Shown here in pieces: positions 24,413 through 34,935 of a stretch of 64,000 nucleotides of DNA (positions are counted from its first letter, which is position 1; each line of letters opens with the position of its first letter). The translations under genes were made by a program, and so were the position numbers. The stretch comes from Kalaharituber pfeilii (lineage: Eukaryota; Ascomycota; Pezizomycetes; Pezizales; Pezizaceae). The notes under the pieces were generated by a model. It was not told where the DNA came from, did no database searches, and saw nothing but the letters and a program-made list of their open reading frames with translations. Where the stretch lies: contig WHUZ01000015.1 of assembly GCA_015179045.1 (NCBI GenBank), positions 930,001 through 994,000 on the forward strand, given 5' to 3'.

Positions 24413-27400
24413 CTACAACGTCATCCTCTCAAATTGCATCTCAAGGTCGGCTGCCCGCGAAACACCTGCTACAGCGACATGGTCCTGGCCGCCAATGGGG
24501 GCGTCACATTGTGGACACCTCGCTAGTGCCATCGGCATCCCGCATTCACCCACAGTAAACTATTCATAAAGTTAGCTAACTTGCTCCAACGACTATGAAG
24601 GGCTTAAGTAGGAACTCACCGGATGTCTATTCACACAATAGTACCAATGCCCAGTCCCCTCAGCTCCCCCCTCATAGCCTGATACACAGCCCGCTGCTCC
24701 TCAGTTGTCACAGGGCTATAGAAGAATACCGACTCGCGTAACATCAACTTAGCGTCCTCAACTTGCTGCTGTAAGCCCGCGTGCTTCCAGGGTATTGTGC
24801 GCATATTTTCGCGGCCTCTTCCAGACTCTCCCTCTCAAGCTCTCGTTTCCTCTTCATAAGCTCTTCCCTTCGGACGGCAGTACGTAGTGTTTCCCGTTGC
24901 TTGGTATCAGGGTTGTAGAACTCGCCATGCTCTGTTACCGCTTTCCCTGTTGCACATGGAGCAAGCTTGATTTCCAACCCAACAAACCGTGCATGAAGCA
25001 GTTTCAGCTCTACAACCATGCGTGGTTGGGTAGAGGCAGCTGCTTCCACTTCTAGCTTTTCACAGTCAGTCTGTAGCGGGAATAATGATCTCATAATATC
25101 CTTCCTCAACATCTTCTTGTCGTTTTCAAATTCGTCCCTCGCACCTAGTTCCACGATCTGCAGCATGTCATACAATTGTGCCCATTTCAAGCGTAGACGT
25201 AGGATTTCCCCCTGCAGGCGGTTGCGCGGGTTTACCGAAATATCTTCAGCGTTGTAGCTGCTATCGGCAATCCTGTTCCGTCTGATACAGTCCGCCACTA
25301 GCATGTAAATACGTCCATACGGCTGCTCTTCCCCAGCTACAGAATTAACAAACGCTCTCACCGCTCTGAAAGCCCTATCGAATTGCTTATATCTTTGGTT
25401 GGCAAACGATCGCATGGTTTTGTTGTTGCCACCTTGTTCAGTTTCACCTTGTTTTTTCCGAGAGGCACGTAGGGACGGATCAGACGATAAATGGTTGAAA
25501 AGATCACGGGCAAGGTTTGCGCGAGTTGTGTGTAGGGAGTTTTCTACGTCAGAAACCTGCCGTTCAAGCTCAAGAAACGTCCGATTGGCTGTGAGGAGGA
25601 ATTTTTGTGTCAGAGCCTCAATAGCCACTCCTTTTGCTACACGATTATATCGATTGATATCCCTCAACGCCCCTCGGCACTTCGGACAACGTGTTTGAGT
25701 CGGCTTAATATCCTGGATCCAGGCAGATTGTGGCTTCTGAGCTATAATTTTTCCGGACTGGTCGAACTCGTAGACGTCGTTCATTTGCATAAGTCCATCC
25801 ACTGTTTCCATGCAAAGGAAGTGGCCGCATGATAGAAAGATAACTGGATCTGAATCAAGATCAATATCCTTGTATGCCTCCATGGAAACAAAATCGACTA
25901 CGGTGTCTAGCACTTCTGGGGTCGCACATTGTTGACAATAAATTGCGGAAGGGCACTGTTCTCCACATAATGAAGGGCAACGATGCCCACACTCCAGAAA
26001 ATTCTCACATCGCTGTGAACAAGGTAGGATATCACAAGGAACTGCACATGGCATTTCGCACTTGCCACGATGGGGACAGTTCCACGTACATAATTCTGCG
26101 CATGGAGTGCAGGCCTCGAAGCATTTCTTAGTGCACTTCGAATGCACACATCGAATTTCACAAGGCTTGTCGCAAACGCCGCAATCCTCAGTCCCATGGC
26201 AATCCTTGGTGCATGAATGTTGGCATGAGTTGAATCCTCGACCACAAAGACTGCGACATTTGACATGTGTTCCGCCCTCCACTGGCTGTGTTCGACACTC
26301 CCAGCACCTGGCGATACAGTTGTGTCCACAGGGCAAGCTTTTATTGCAGATAGCCTGGCACTTGTAGCCTTTCTTGGTGACGTCGACAAAGCAGGCAACA
26401 TTGACCTCGTGATTGCAGTCAGGGACAATCTTCCATACGCTCTTTTTGCAGTTGATTGCCGCTGGTTGTTGTGCTTGATGACAGAGAACGTTGGTAGCGA
26501 TATGACCGCAAGGAAGCAATACCTCAGGAATGCGAACTATGCACTTCTGACATGGCTTACCACATGGAAGGGGACATGCATGGTTGCATCCTGGTAGCGC
26601 TCGAATGCATCGCTCCATGCACACCACAGCCCTGTGCAGCACGTTAGAATGGCATTTCTTTATGCACGTGTGTCCGCAGTCCTCAAGCCTCTTCCCACAG
26701 CGCTCTTCACATCCTCCTTCAGGTGAAAACCGCAGAAAATGGTCCGGCTCTCGCACGAAGATCTCCTTTTCTGGATGCCTGGGGCAACGCAGCTCTAAAG
26801 CATCTCCAAAATTTCCAGCCCGTTCTAACAATGTAATCACGTCGGACCACATCTTTACGGGCCTTGCAGTCGCTGCACTTCCAATGATGTACATCCCGTG
26901 ACAAGCGCGACTTTATTGTAAGTCAGCCTATACCCCGCAAAGCATACAAAAGGATACTTGCCTCAGAAGGACGTTAATACGGTTAGATGTCTTCAAAAAT
27001 CCGCATCGATGAGCAGGATTGCATCGCACCAGGGAAATAACGATGACTTTTGCCTCCTCACCCTATTGAGACACAGATGTACAGATGTCAGTGCGCAGAA
27101 AAAGGAGACGTAGGACTATGTTGTTTTCAGTATACACACCTGAAAGTTGTCTACTGTTGCCAGCCGCAATTCACTCAACAAACTGCCCTTGCGTACTTCT
27201 CGATTGGGCTTTGCTCGGATCGTAGGCTGCTCAGGTTGCGACTCAGACTCGGCATCTTCAGCGAGATCCAGTTCCTCTTGATCCTTCTCCCCAAGAAGGA
27301 TTTCAAACATGTCTCCCAATTTCCGTTTGAGCCTCTGTAACTGCCCAAGGTAAGGAGTAAGGACCGCGATGTCCCCTTTCACGTAACCCCCTTGGCGAAT

Positions 27401-30400
27401 AAGATGCTTTACCAAAGCAGATACCATTTCTATCTCAAATTCATTGGACTTGCTCAGAGATGAAGGATCGAGCTTGTCGGCATTAGCTTCTGGATGCATG
27501 TGGTCCATCCAAAATAACCTCCTGGCCATGCCAGCTACCGCTGGATAACTGGCCACTTGCTCGTGATCTTTAAGCTCTGGGTAAAGTGTTTCCCGAACCA
27601 AATTTGCGATGGAAGGGTGCATTCGGCGCTGTGTGTCAAGAGTTGAGAATGGAAAGTGTTGGCTTTTGTCAATTCCATAACGTTCCCTTGTCAAACGCTC
27701 AAATAAGGATTCATCAAGTGCAATCTTCTCGCCTTGTCTGCTCTCCATTGAGAGCTCGAAATTTGAAATGTGAGGTCGAAGCTGTTGATGGTCGCCAATC
27801 AATATTGTGTGTTCGACGGAAGGCAGTAGCGCGGTGATTGTGTGAGCTTCGAGAACCTCACCAGCCTCTTCACATATCATAACCTTGGCCACTATCTTCC
27901 TTAACAAAGTTGCATTTGAAGCCAATCCTGTAGTTGTTACACCTATAACTTCAGCCTCTTGCAAGCAGCGGCGATCTCTTTCCATGTACAGCTTCTCAAT
28001 ATGCTCCTTCCTTATTGTAAATGCTCCCGTGGCACGCTTCAGTCGATATACCAGATCTCGACTTATCTCACCCTCCCAATGCCTCTTTAAGCGCATACGT
28101 TCGTCGCTATTCAGTAGAGTTACATCAACAGCCATTATTTCTTCAAGAGTTCGTCGTGGTGCTCGAGGGGCCTGAGGATTGCTAAGTGGAAAAAGTCTCA
28201 TATTTACCCAGTCATCAATAAAATCTCGTGGGCGTCGTCTCGTGACAGTTTCCCATTCCTGACCTTCCTCGCCTCTCTCACCATCCTCACCTTCCTCACC
28301 TCCCTCGCCTCTCTCACCATCCTCATCTTCCTCACCTTCCTCACCACCTGCGGCAACATGACCAAAAAGTCGCTGATGTATGCGCGGATATCTGTCTGCT
28401 AAGTAGTTCTTGAGAACCGACCAATGATGGACACGTTCCAGCTCGTTGCATAAATTATTAATTTCTATCCTTGCTTGATCTTGCTCCTCTTTGAGACTCC
28501 GAATCTCGTGTCTCTCCACCCAGGTAGTATCTGTCTTGCTAGAAACATTGCGAAGCGAATAACTGGCAAGTTCTTCCGCCTTTGAACGAGAACCTAGCCT
28601 AACAAGGTTCTTAACTCCGTGCTTAAGTAGATCGAGAAGAAACTGATCCAGCGCATGATTCGTGTAACACCTTCGCACTAAATCAATATTGAAACTTTGA
28701 ACAATTCAGATGATGGTACAACTTACACACATATAATTGGTCCTAGATTCAGTCTGCGCCTATTGTGCAGGAGTACTCTCACAAACTGAAGGCCCAAGTA
28801 GGATTTTCCTGTCCCAGGTGGGCCTTGTATCAAAGTCAATTCTCTACTCAATGCAGCAAGTAGAGCTTCACATTGTCCCTTGTCAAGGGTGGTACTCGCT
28901 TCAAGTGCCTCAAGAGTGCATGGTCTAGTAACGGAATGTGACAGCCGGCCAGCGTAATCGGTGGGCGAGCTGGTAATAACAGAGAGATCCAATGTCACGC
29001 TGCGTCTCGAAAGATACAAAGGTGGAGGAACCCTTATATTGCGCCCATTTGCTGGGTCGGCGTCTGGATGTTGATTGGCTTCATTTCCTTCAGGGGCTAT
29101 CAAGTTTCTAAATGGTATCTCCCCAAGCGATTGCATATTTTGCAGAACCTTAAGGATAGGATCAAATGAGGCGAAAAGGAGCCCAGGGAATTCAACAAGA
29201 TATGGCATTGCGTAATTTCCCTGTCGAGCCTTGAATTGCCGGCGATAATGTGTAACGAGTGACCGGATATCGGTAGAGGTGTTCACGAGCTTCATTGTAA
29301 CCATTATTCGAGTCGGATGGCTAGCAAGATCATCCGCCGGACTGTCTTCTGTAAGTATCGGCCTGCGCGGCCTCTCGTCTACTTTCCGGTCAGTTACGGT
29401 CAAGAAAATGAAGTCCCGCTCGTGGACAAAACACAGTAAGGCACCTATTTGCAGGTACCGACAGTTCCTCCACCAATTCTTCCTCGCATCCTTCTTCATC
29501 CGCTGCACCCTTGGCGGCTGATCGAAGGTCACATCAACCTCCAACCCATTGTGGACCCCAGATTTGAACCTCTCCAGCACTACGTTTGGATAAATGATAG
29601 TTTGCGTCCCATTTTGTTGCTTCGGGTTTTTTTTCGGATTGGTGGCAAGTGAATGATTGAGGAACCTGACAGCGTCTCGTAATTGCCCCGACGTGTCTTC
29701 CCGAAGAAGCCGAAATTGTGTGTCTAAAATTCGGCTGATGCCGGGTGGGAGATGGTGAACTTCTGCGTCGTAGTCTTTGAGAGGCACATATTCACTCCTT
29801 GTTATACACAAAATTTCCTCCGGTGTGGGGAGAATTTGTATTTCTGCAATTGAAGCCTTGTCGTTGTCATGGCGCGGACCGTAAATTGAAAGTTCGCCGG
29901 GAAAATCCAATCCCCCATGGTGCCTTCGCTGAATTGACGTGTTCTGCTGCGTTTCAACCGCCAATGGAATCGCATCTGCTAGGTGAAGCTTAGCTTCGAC
30001 CTTTCTGAGTTCTGTATCCGCAAGTCTTGCCACATAATCCGTGTTATTGGAGTTATAGCACTTGCGAAGCGAGCGGGCAACATCCACAAATTCCTGTTGT
30101 ATGGATGCACTCTGATTAACATCTATTGTCATGTGCAAAGCAATGGCTGCTGCACAAACTGCGCTTCCAAATTCGGATGCCTGGTGGTCAACGGTTGCTG
30201 ATATAAGGTTTTCGGCAACCTGTTGAAAGAAAGGAATGGCACGGGCGCCAGAATGACCATAGATAACGTTGTAGATAGTGCCAACCGCATTTTCCAAAAC
30301 CAATGAGGATCGAAGCTCTTGATGGGTTATGAGTTTGAGGAATGGCACGCAGTGAAGCCAGAACTCCATGGTTTTCAGTCCGGCTCCGCCATTGGCATAC

Positions 30401-30911
30401 TTCGCTTGAACAAAGTAGATTATATGCCTCAAGCCTTCTTCATTAGCCAGATCCTGAATGAATTTCTGCTTTATTGCAGAAAGGTTTGTATCAACGATTT
30501 CCAAGCCCATTTTGAGAAACCGCTCGGCTTGACTGGGGCTGAAAGACGTATTACTCATCATTCTTCCGACTTCCCGAGACTTGACCTCAATAGGGTCACG
30601 CGGTTGAGTATTTGCGCTGGTGTGATTCTTAGTTTGGCCCGTGTTGCTTGCGCCTTGGCCCGTGTTGCTTGCGCCTTGGCCCGTGCTGCTTGCGAGGCGA
30701 TGCGAATATTTACAGCGCGATCCGTACTTGCATTGCCCATTTTGTCGGAATTGAAGGCAAATTTGCTGTGCGCTCGTGGATTGAAAACTGGGCCTAGGGG
30801 ATCTATCTCCTTTCAGCCGAAATTCTATGCTTTGTTTGTGCGCTTGGATCAGAAATTCACTTACTCCGGGGCCTTTCCTTTATTTGGTTTCTTATGGCCT
30901 CTGCTGGCCAT
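24413..30911 (-). CDS. NFX1-type zinc-finger helicase (ZNFX1/Hrr1/SAD-3 family)
   Basis: SF1 helicase of the ZNFX1 family, whose fungal members Hrr1 and SAD-3 act with RNA-dependent RNA polymerases in small-RNA silencing. Six exons: 30911-30865, 30802-28727, 28670-27140, 27062-26962, 26910-24620 and 24559-24413. The first acceptor is one of three nearby choices. The fourth intron has a GC donor. Domain order: CCCH finger with CX8CX5CX3H spacing (about 30753-30694); helicase motif I GPPGTGKS at about residue 676; EEAGEV in place of DEAG; GDHQQL; TVDNFQGEEAKV and RINVLLSRACHGM spanning splice sites; then a Cys/His-rich row of NFX1 fingers in exon 5. An RZ-type finger (HWYYC, GECG, CPQC) spans exons 5-6. 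Exon 3 has a Glu/Gly/Arg-rich insert. Two one-base shifts, near 24776 and 24650, are needed to reach the RZ finger. Without them the frame stops at 24744. With them the product is about 2064 residues and all phases agree. Confidence 0.85.
24620..24780 (-). other. two apparent frameshifts at the 3' end of the helicase gene
   Basis: On the minus strand the conserved ZNFX1-like sequence changes frame at a GGG run (plus 24776-24778) and again at another GGG run (plus 24650-24652). Between them the sense frame reads QVEDAKLMLRES and VTTEEQRAVYQAM, as expected for the family. After the second shift it reads GHWYYCVNRHP up to a clean GTGAGT donor. Each shift is explained by one missing base in a G run. 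Assembly error and recent gene damage both fit. Confidence 0.7.
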
Positions 30912-32841
30912 GATAAAAGTGCCCTTTTTTTTGGTCCCGACGAGTATTTCTAGATCTCTTAGTTGGTAGTCCTTCCGCAGACAAACTGGTGCGTGTTTGG
31001 CGGGCAAGCTCTAATCTAGTTGGGACGATAGGCTCGTGTTTTGCGGTGTAGAAAGGTGAGGGTTATGGTAAGTTATGACTGCGTAACTGCTAGATGTCAA
31101 ACAAGCTGGTGGACACTGGATGGTTCTGGGAGCCGTTGCCTTTGTAGTAACTCTGTAGCTGAGCACTCCTTCTTTGAGTCTGCGGAGATAAGCAGTCTCA
31201 GGGGAGACCAGCAAGCACCAAGAGAATACTTACACTCTGAGCAAAACAAGAAATTGGTAAACGCCACACCCACATCGTACGTTCCACATGCACAGGCGCC
31301 ACACGCGTGTGGGAATACATCCTTCTGGCTTTGCTTCATCAAACGCAATGTTCCGAATTTTTGTCTTAATTTAGTAATCTCAAGACCGGGCCCTTGGGCT
31401 GTGACTGGGTTTGTATGGAGAAAAAGAACCACAGGCAGCTGTTATGCCGTTGGGCGTGGACGCACACTGCGCCCATCCATGCTGGGGGCCTTACGGAGAT
31501 CTCATCTGGTGGCCAAATAGGGCTCCAGAACAGAGCACATACGCCTTCGCAGCGCGAGGTGCCATCCGGGAGGGGGGGGGGGCAAGGCTAAGGACGGAGC
31601 ACCGTGTCGTATCGTAATCTGCACGCAGCGGCCACATAACGCAGCTCTGAACCACCAGGCCTCCAGCCAGCAAACCGGCGGCCGTATCAGCTGGGCAGTA
31701 AGGTAGGAAGCATGTGGGCGGCGCAGGGCCAGGATGCTGGGCAGCATCACGCAGGCCGTGGACGACGCGAGCGTGCTATCGTGGCCGTAGGGGACTAAGA
31801 GGCTGCGTGACTGCTACAGTAGGCGGCAGTGCTGGGGGCCTTATCGCTGGCGGTGCGGTGTTTGGCACTCCTCCGCATACCAGATTCGGGCGCGCACGAG
31901 CCTCCAGCCGCACGGCGCCAAGACGGACCGTTCCGGATTGGGGGACTGCCGTTTTCGGTAGCGCAAGTTGCTGTTTGAGGAAGGCTTCTTGGCGTAACGT
32001 ACCCAGCTGGCATAGGAAATGGGATAAGCAAGAACACGCGCTCTCTTGTCCAAACCGATCCCCGGCATACGTCCATGGCATGTCCCAGCTCCGGCAGGAA
32101 GTGCCGCGCTCCGCAGCTAGATTCAAGGAGAGTTGTGCTCTAACTCCTTCTGGGATCAGAACTGAAGAATGACTGCATATATAGCTCGTCAGACAATGTT
32201 CGCCTCCAAAACAAACCGGATCCGTTACTAGTTGATGTTGAATTGTCGCCTGCCTCGAGGGAATTTACTCAATTCTTCATGAAGCGAGCAGTACCTTCTG
32301 CGCTCGGCTTGCAGCAGCGAGAGGATCTTGGCATGAGACTGAGTTAACTCTGTGTAAGCTGCATATAGCACCCCATACAAACATCGTTCCAAGCTGTAAT
32401 GACTCATGAAGCTTTCTCGTGCAGAAAAGCGCTCCAGATATTGGATAGATGGGGCTGCAGATTGAAGCAACACTGAAATATCCTCGGCTCTGCCAGTGAG
32501 AGGATGCATATTGCTAAACGCGACATGCTGGAGTATATCTACAAGAGAATAGCAATGCATGTTAGATCTTGCTGAATTACTTGTAGCACACTTGCTATAA
32601 GTGGTGCCATAGAGGGGATAAGAGCTGGGGCATGTTCTTCTGGGACAATATCAGAAGAGCTTCTATTCTGCTCCCGTACTATCCACTCCTGTTCCATTGG
32701 GTAGCTAATCGCACTTCATTATGTCCAGCGCTTGCCGATATCTGTAACTGTGCTGGAAAGGTCTCCACCAAGTGCGTCCGGAGGATTGCACTGCTGACGT
32801 TCTCCGAAAGTGCATTCAGATTAGGCTTTCGAGTCGTCGTT
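30912..32841. other. intergenic, GC-rich island, no firm gene
   Basis: This is the upstream region of the helicase gene. The part 31400-32150 is clearly more GC-rich than its surroundings and is covered by overlapping open frames on both strands (for example 31714-32172 plus and 31776-32126 minus). None resembles a known protein. A G-run lies near 31571-31581. A minus-strand frame at 32228-32560 (110 codons) has a protein-like composition but no upstream exon or domain that I can support. Confidence 0.4.
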
Positions 32842-33067
32842 GGCGGGGAGAGGTGGAGAGATATAGGGGAGCCTCCTTGATGCAGAAACCAGAAGAACTG
32901 TCCGGATGTTTCTGGAATCAGCTTTTAGAAAGGGGTGGAACGGGGATGTTGTATATAGAACTTTCTTTGTTAAGCCTGTCTCCGGGCTTTGAGGGCTTGC
33001 CCAGGGACCCTGCCATGGCTTGGCGCTGCAAGTGGGGTTACGTGATTTTTTTTTTTTTAAAAAAAAA
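32842..33067 (+). mobile_element. family B retroposon, longest copy
   Basis: A 226-bp element flanked by the direct repeat GAGTCGTCGTT (32831-32841 and 33068-33078) and ending in T12A9. The last 40 unique bases (33010-33046) match the short family B copies at 34862, 46036, 46844 and 56652: CCCTGCCATGG, then GCAAGTGGGG, then TTACGTGATTT. The upstream 165 bases have no coding frame or clear Pol III boxes, so this may be a SINE or the 3' end of a second LINE family. Confidence 0.65.
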
Positions 33068-33940
33068 GAGTCGTCGTTAAGGATTTCTGGGCTCCGAGAC
33101 TGCTAGAGTATACGTATGGTGGACATAAAGGCCAAGATATCCTGGTCTCCTTGCACTAATGAATGCGACACTGTCTCATGACTCCATAGACAGTCTAACC
33201 TGTGCTGTAACAAAAATCAAAAATCTGGCACTTTTTTTTTCGCTATAGCAAGGTTTCGTTATAGAAGTCATGTGCTTGACAGCTGAATTTAGAAACCCGA
33301 GTACCTGAGCTCTCACCGAACTTATGGCAACAGATTTTAACTCCGTGATTTTCCTCCTCATGGAAATAACTGGAGTAGGAAAAAATGAGAGTACAAAATC
33401 AAGAGTACAGAGATATTGATCAAGTACCATGCAGATGCAAAATCAATCATGTTATTGAAGCAAAGTAACCTACAAAGCCGAACCTCAAGTTAGAAAAGCA
33501 GCAACTATGCAAAAAGAAGACTGGAGCTGCAAAATCAAAAAGAAACCCTAGATGCAGTTCAAAAGCATTACACAAATGAATCCGGTACAATCCAAACACA
33601 CCCTTTTTTGTGGAATTGGGCAAAAACTAACTAGAAGTTTCTAGTTGTCCAATTGGGTGCTACTTGATTAGTCATGCATTCCACTAGCCATTTTTCATTT
33701 TAGCAAGAATAATTTGTATGTAGACAGAAATAACTTCCACTCAATCAAATTTTCGTTTCCTTATTTGGTGGATTTTCGTTATACCAAGAGGTGTTTGAGT
33801 GTGATGATGGCTCCGTGCAAGTTTTGGTATAGCAGTAGATATGCATACCTCACTGGGAACACTCCTAATATACTAGTTGCGAATTTTTAGGTTTTCGGAG
33901 AAGTTGACACCCGCGCGCTGACGCAGATCTCAGGAAAGTA
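33068..33940. other. intergenic, no gene seen
   Basis: AT-rich sequence with no supportable gene. Two phrases resembling pogo-type terminal repeats (CGCTATAGCAAGG with CGTTATAG near 33240-33262, and TTCGTTATACC near 33774) were seen, but matching CAGT...ACTG ends with TA duplications were not found. Confidence 0.4.
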
Positions 33941-34046
33941 TGATCTCGTCCCCAGCCTAAGAGACAGTGTGCTGCCAAGAATTAGCAGCAAAGACACCCG
34001 GCCAAGCCGAGGGGAGAGGCCGAAGATAAGTCTGGGCACGAGAACA
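33941..34046. mobile_element. 106-bp MITE, 9-bp target duplication
   Basis: The insert starts TGATCTCGTCCCCAG and ends CTGGGCACGAGAACA, which are imperfect inverted repeats. It is flanked by AGGAAAGTA at 33932-33940 and 34047-34055. Ends and duplication length agree with the 35-bp hairpin at 286-320. It has no coding capacity. A MULE-derived MITE is the most likely class, given the 9-bp duplication. Confidence 0.7.
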
Positions 34047-34554
34047 AGGAAAGTAGTAGTGTGGTCTCCATATGAGGTATATAGTTCGCTACTACCACCG
34101 CCAGCCAGACTATACCACCGACTCGTCTCGTTATTCACTATACTTCTATTATTCTCTTTACTCGTCAAATTGTTTTTCTCTCCGCACATAATTTACTCTC
34201 CCCGACTGCTCTGTGTTTGTATGAACAAAAGCCAGCAACAGAGAGTTGAGTCCACTCATCGTTCATCTACTACATTTGCTCCTCTCCTCCCCTCAACCCC
34301 CAGCAGATAGCTCATTGCGTCGAGTGGGTATGGAAACTGTCTGTCCTCTCTTATAGCTGACAGAAGCCACCTTCAGCTTTAAACTGTCACTACTGATTCT
34401 GAAAACCATATATAAACAAGTCAGTCATGGCTCGACGCCGAAACAATGATAAGACACAAATTGCAGCGTGATCAGAAGCTCACATGGCACACCGAGCCCC
34501 GATGTACCCACAACCCCCATGCACCAGCACTTGTTTGTGAGTTAACAGGTACAC

Positions 34555-34735
34555 CCCCTTTGGCTTTGGAATTGATGTCCAAACTGAGTCAGGCTTCCCT
34601 TCTCCGACAATATTATAGAACTGCTCATTCTGGTGCCCCCATAAACCCACAAGCTGCTCGTTATCACAAAGGAGACAGCACCTCTTGCTTTGGAATTCAC
34701 GCCCAACTCGGTTAGGCTTCTTTTGCCGACTGTGC
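34555..34735. repeat. imperfect direct repeat of about 50 bp
   Basis: Segments at about 34559-34611 and 34685-34733 share GCTTTGGAATT, then GTCAGGCTTC or GTTAGGCTTC, then CCGAC in the same order and spacing. The two copies are about 125 bp apart, so the unit may be an old tandem duplication. No coding meaning is evident. Confidence 0.5.
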
Positions 34736-34861
34736 AAGTAGCAGATTAATAATATCATTTTATTCGTCTTTTCTTCCAGATTTTGTGACATTAAATCTGC
34801 CATATTGAGGACGTCCAGATCAATAACACCTCAAATTGTTGGGCATTAATGAAGTCTGGCT

Positions 34862-34924
34862 GTCCTGCCATGGCGAAGAGCCGCATGCGGGGTCATGTGA
34901 CCAAAAAAAAAAAAAAAAAAAAAA
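34862..34924 (+). mobile_element. family B mini-retroposon
   Basis: A body of 41 bases (34862-34902) followed by 22 A, flanked by GAAGTCTGGCT at 34851-34861 and 34925-34935. The body starts GTCCTGCCATGGCG at the base of the predicted hairpin and ends GCGGGGTCATGTGACC. Poly(A) plus an 11-bp duplication is the mark of target-primed reverse transcription. Confidence 0.8.
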
Positions 34925-34935
34925 GAAGTCTGGCT

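Noticed and set aside
31714..32172. Plus-strand frame in a GC-rich island
   Set aside because: Equally long frames lie on the opposite strand; no domain or conserved-looking segment.
32228..32560. 110-codon minus-strand frame with protein-like composition
   Set aside because: I tried to join it to upstream sequence across a possible intron, but upstream frames close at once.
33200..33840. Possible second pogo-like element
   Set aside because: Internal phrases resemble pogo repeats, but no matching CAGT ends with TA duplication could be placed.
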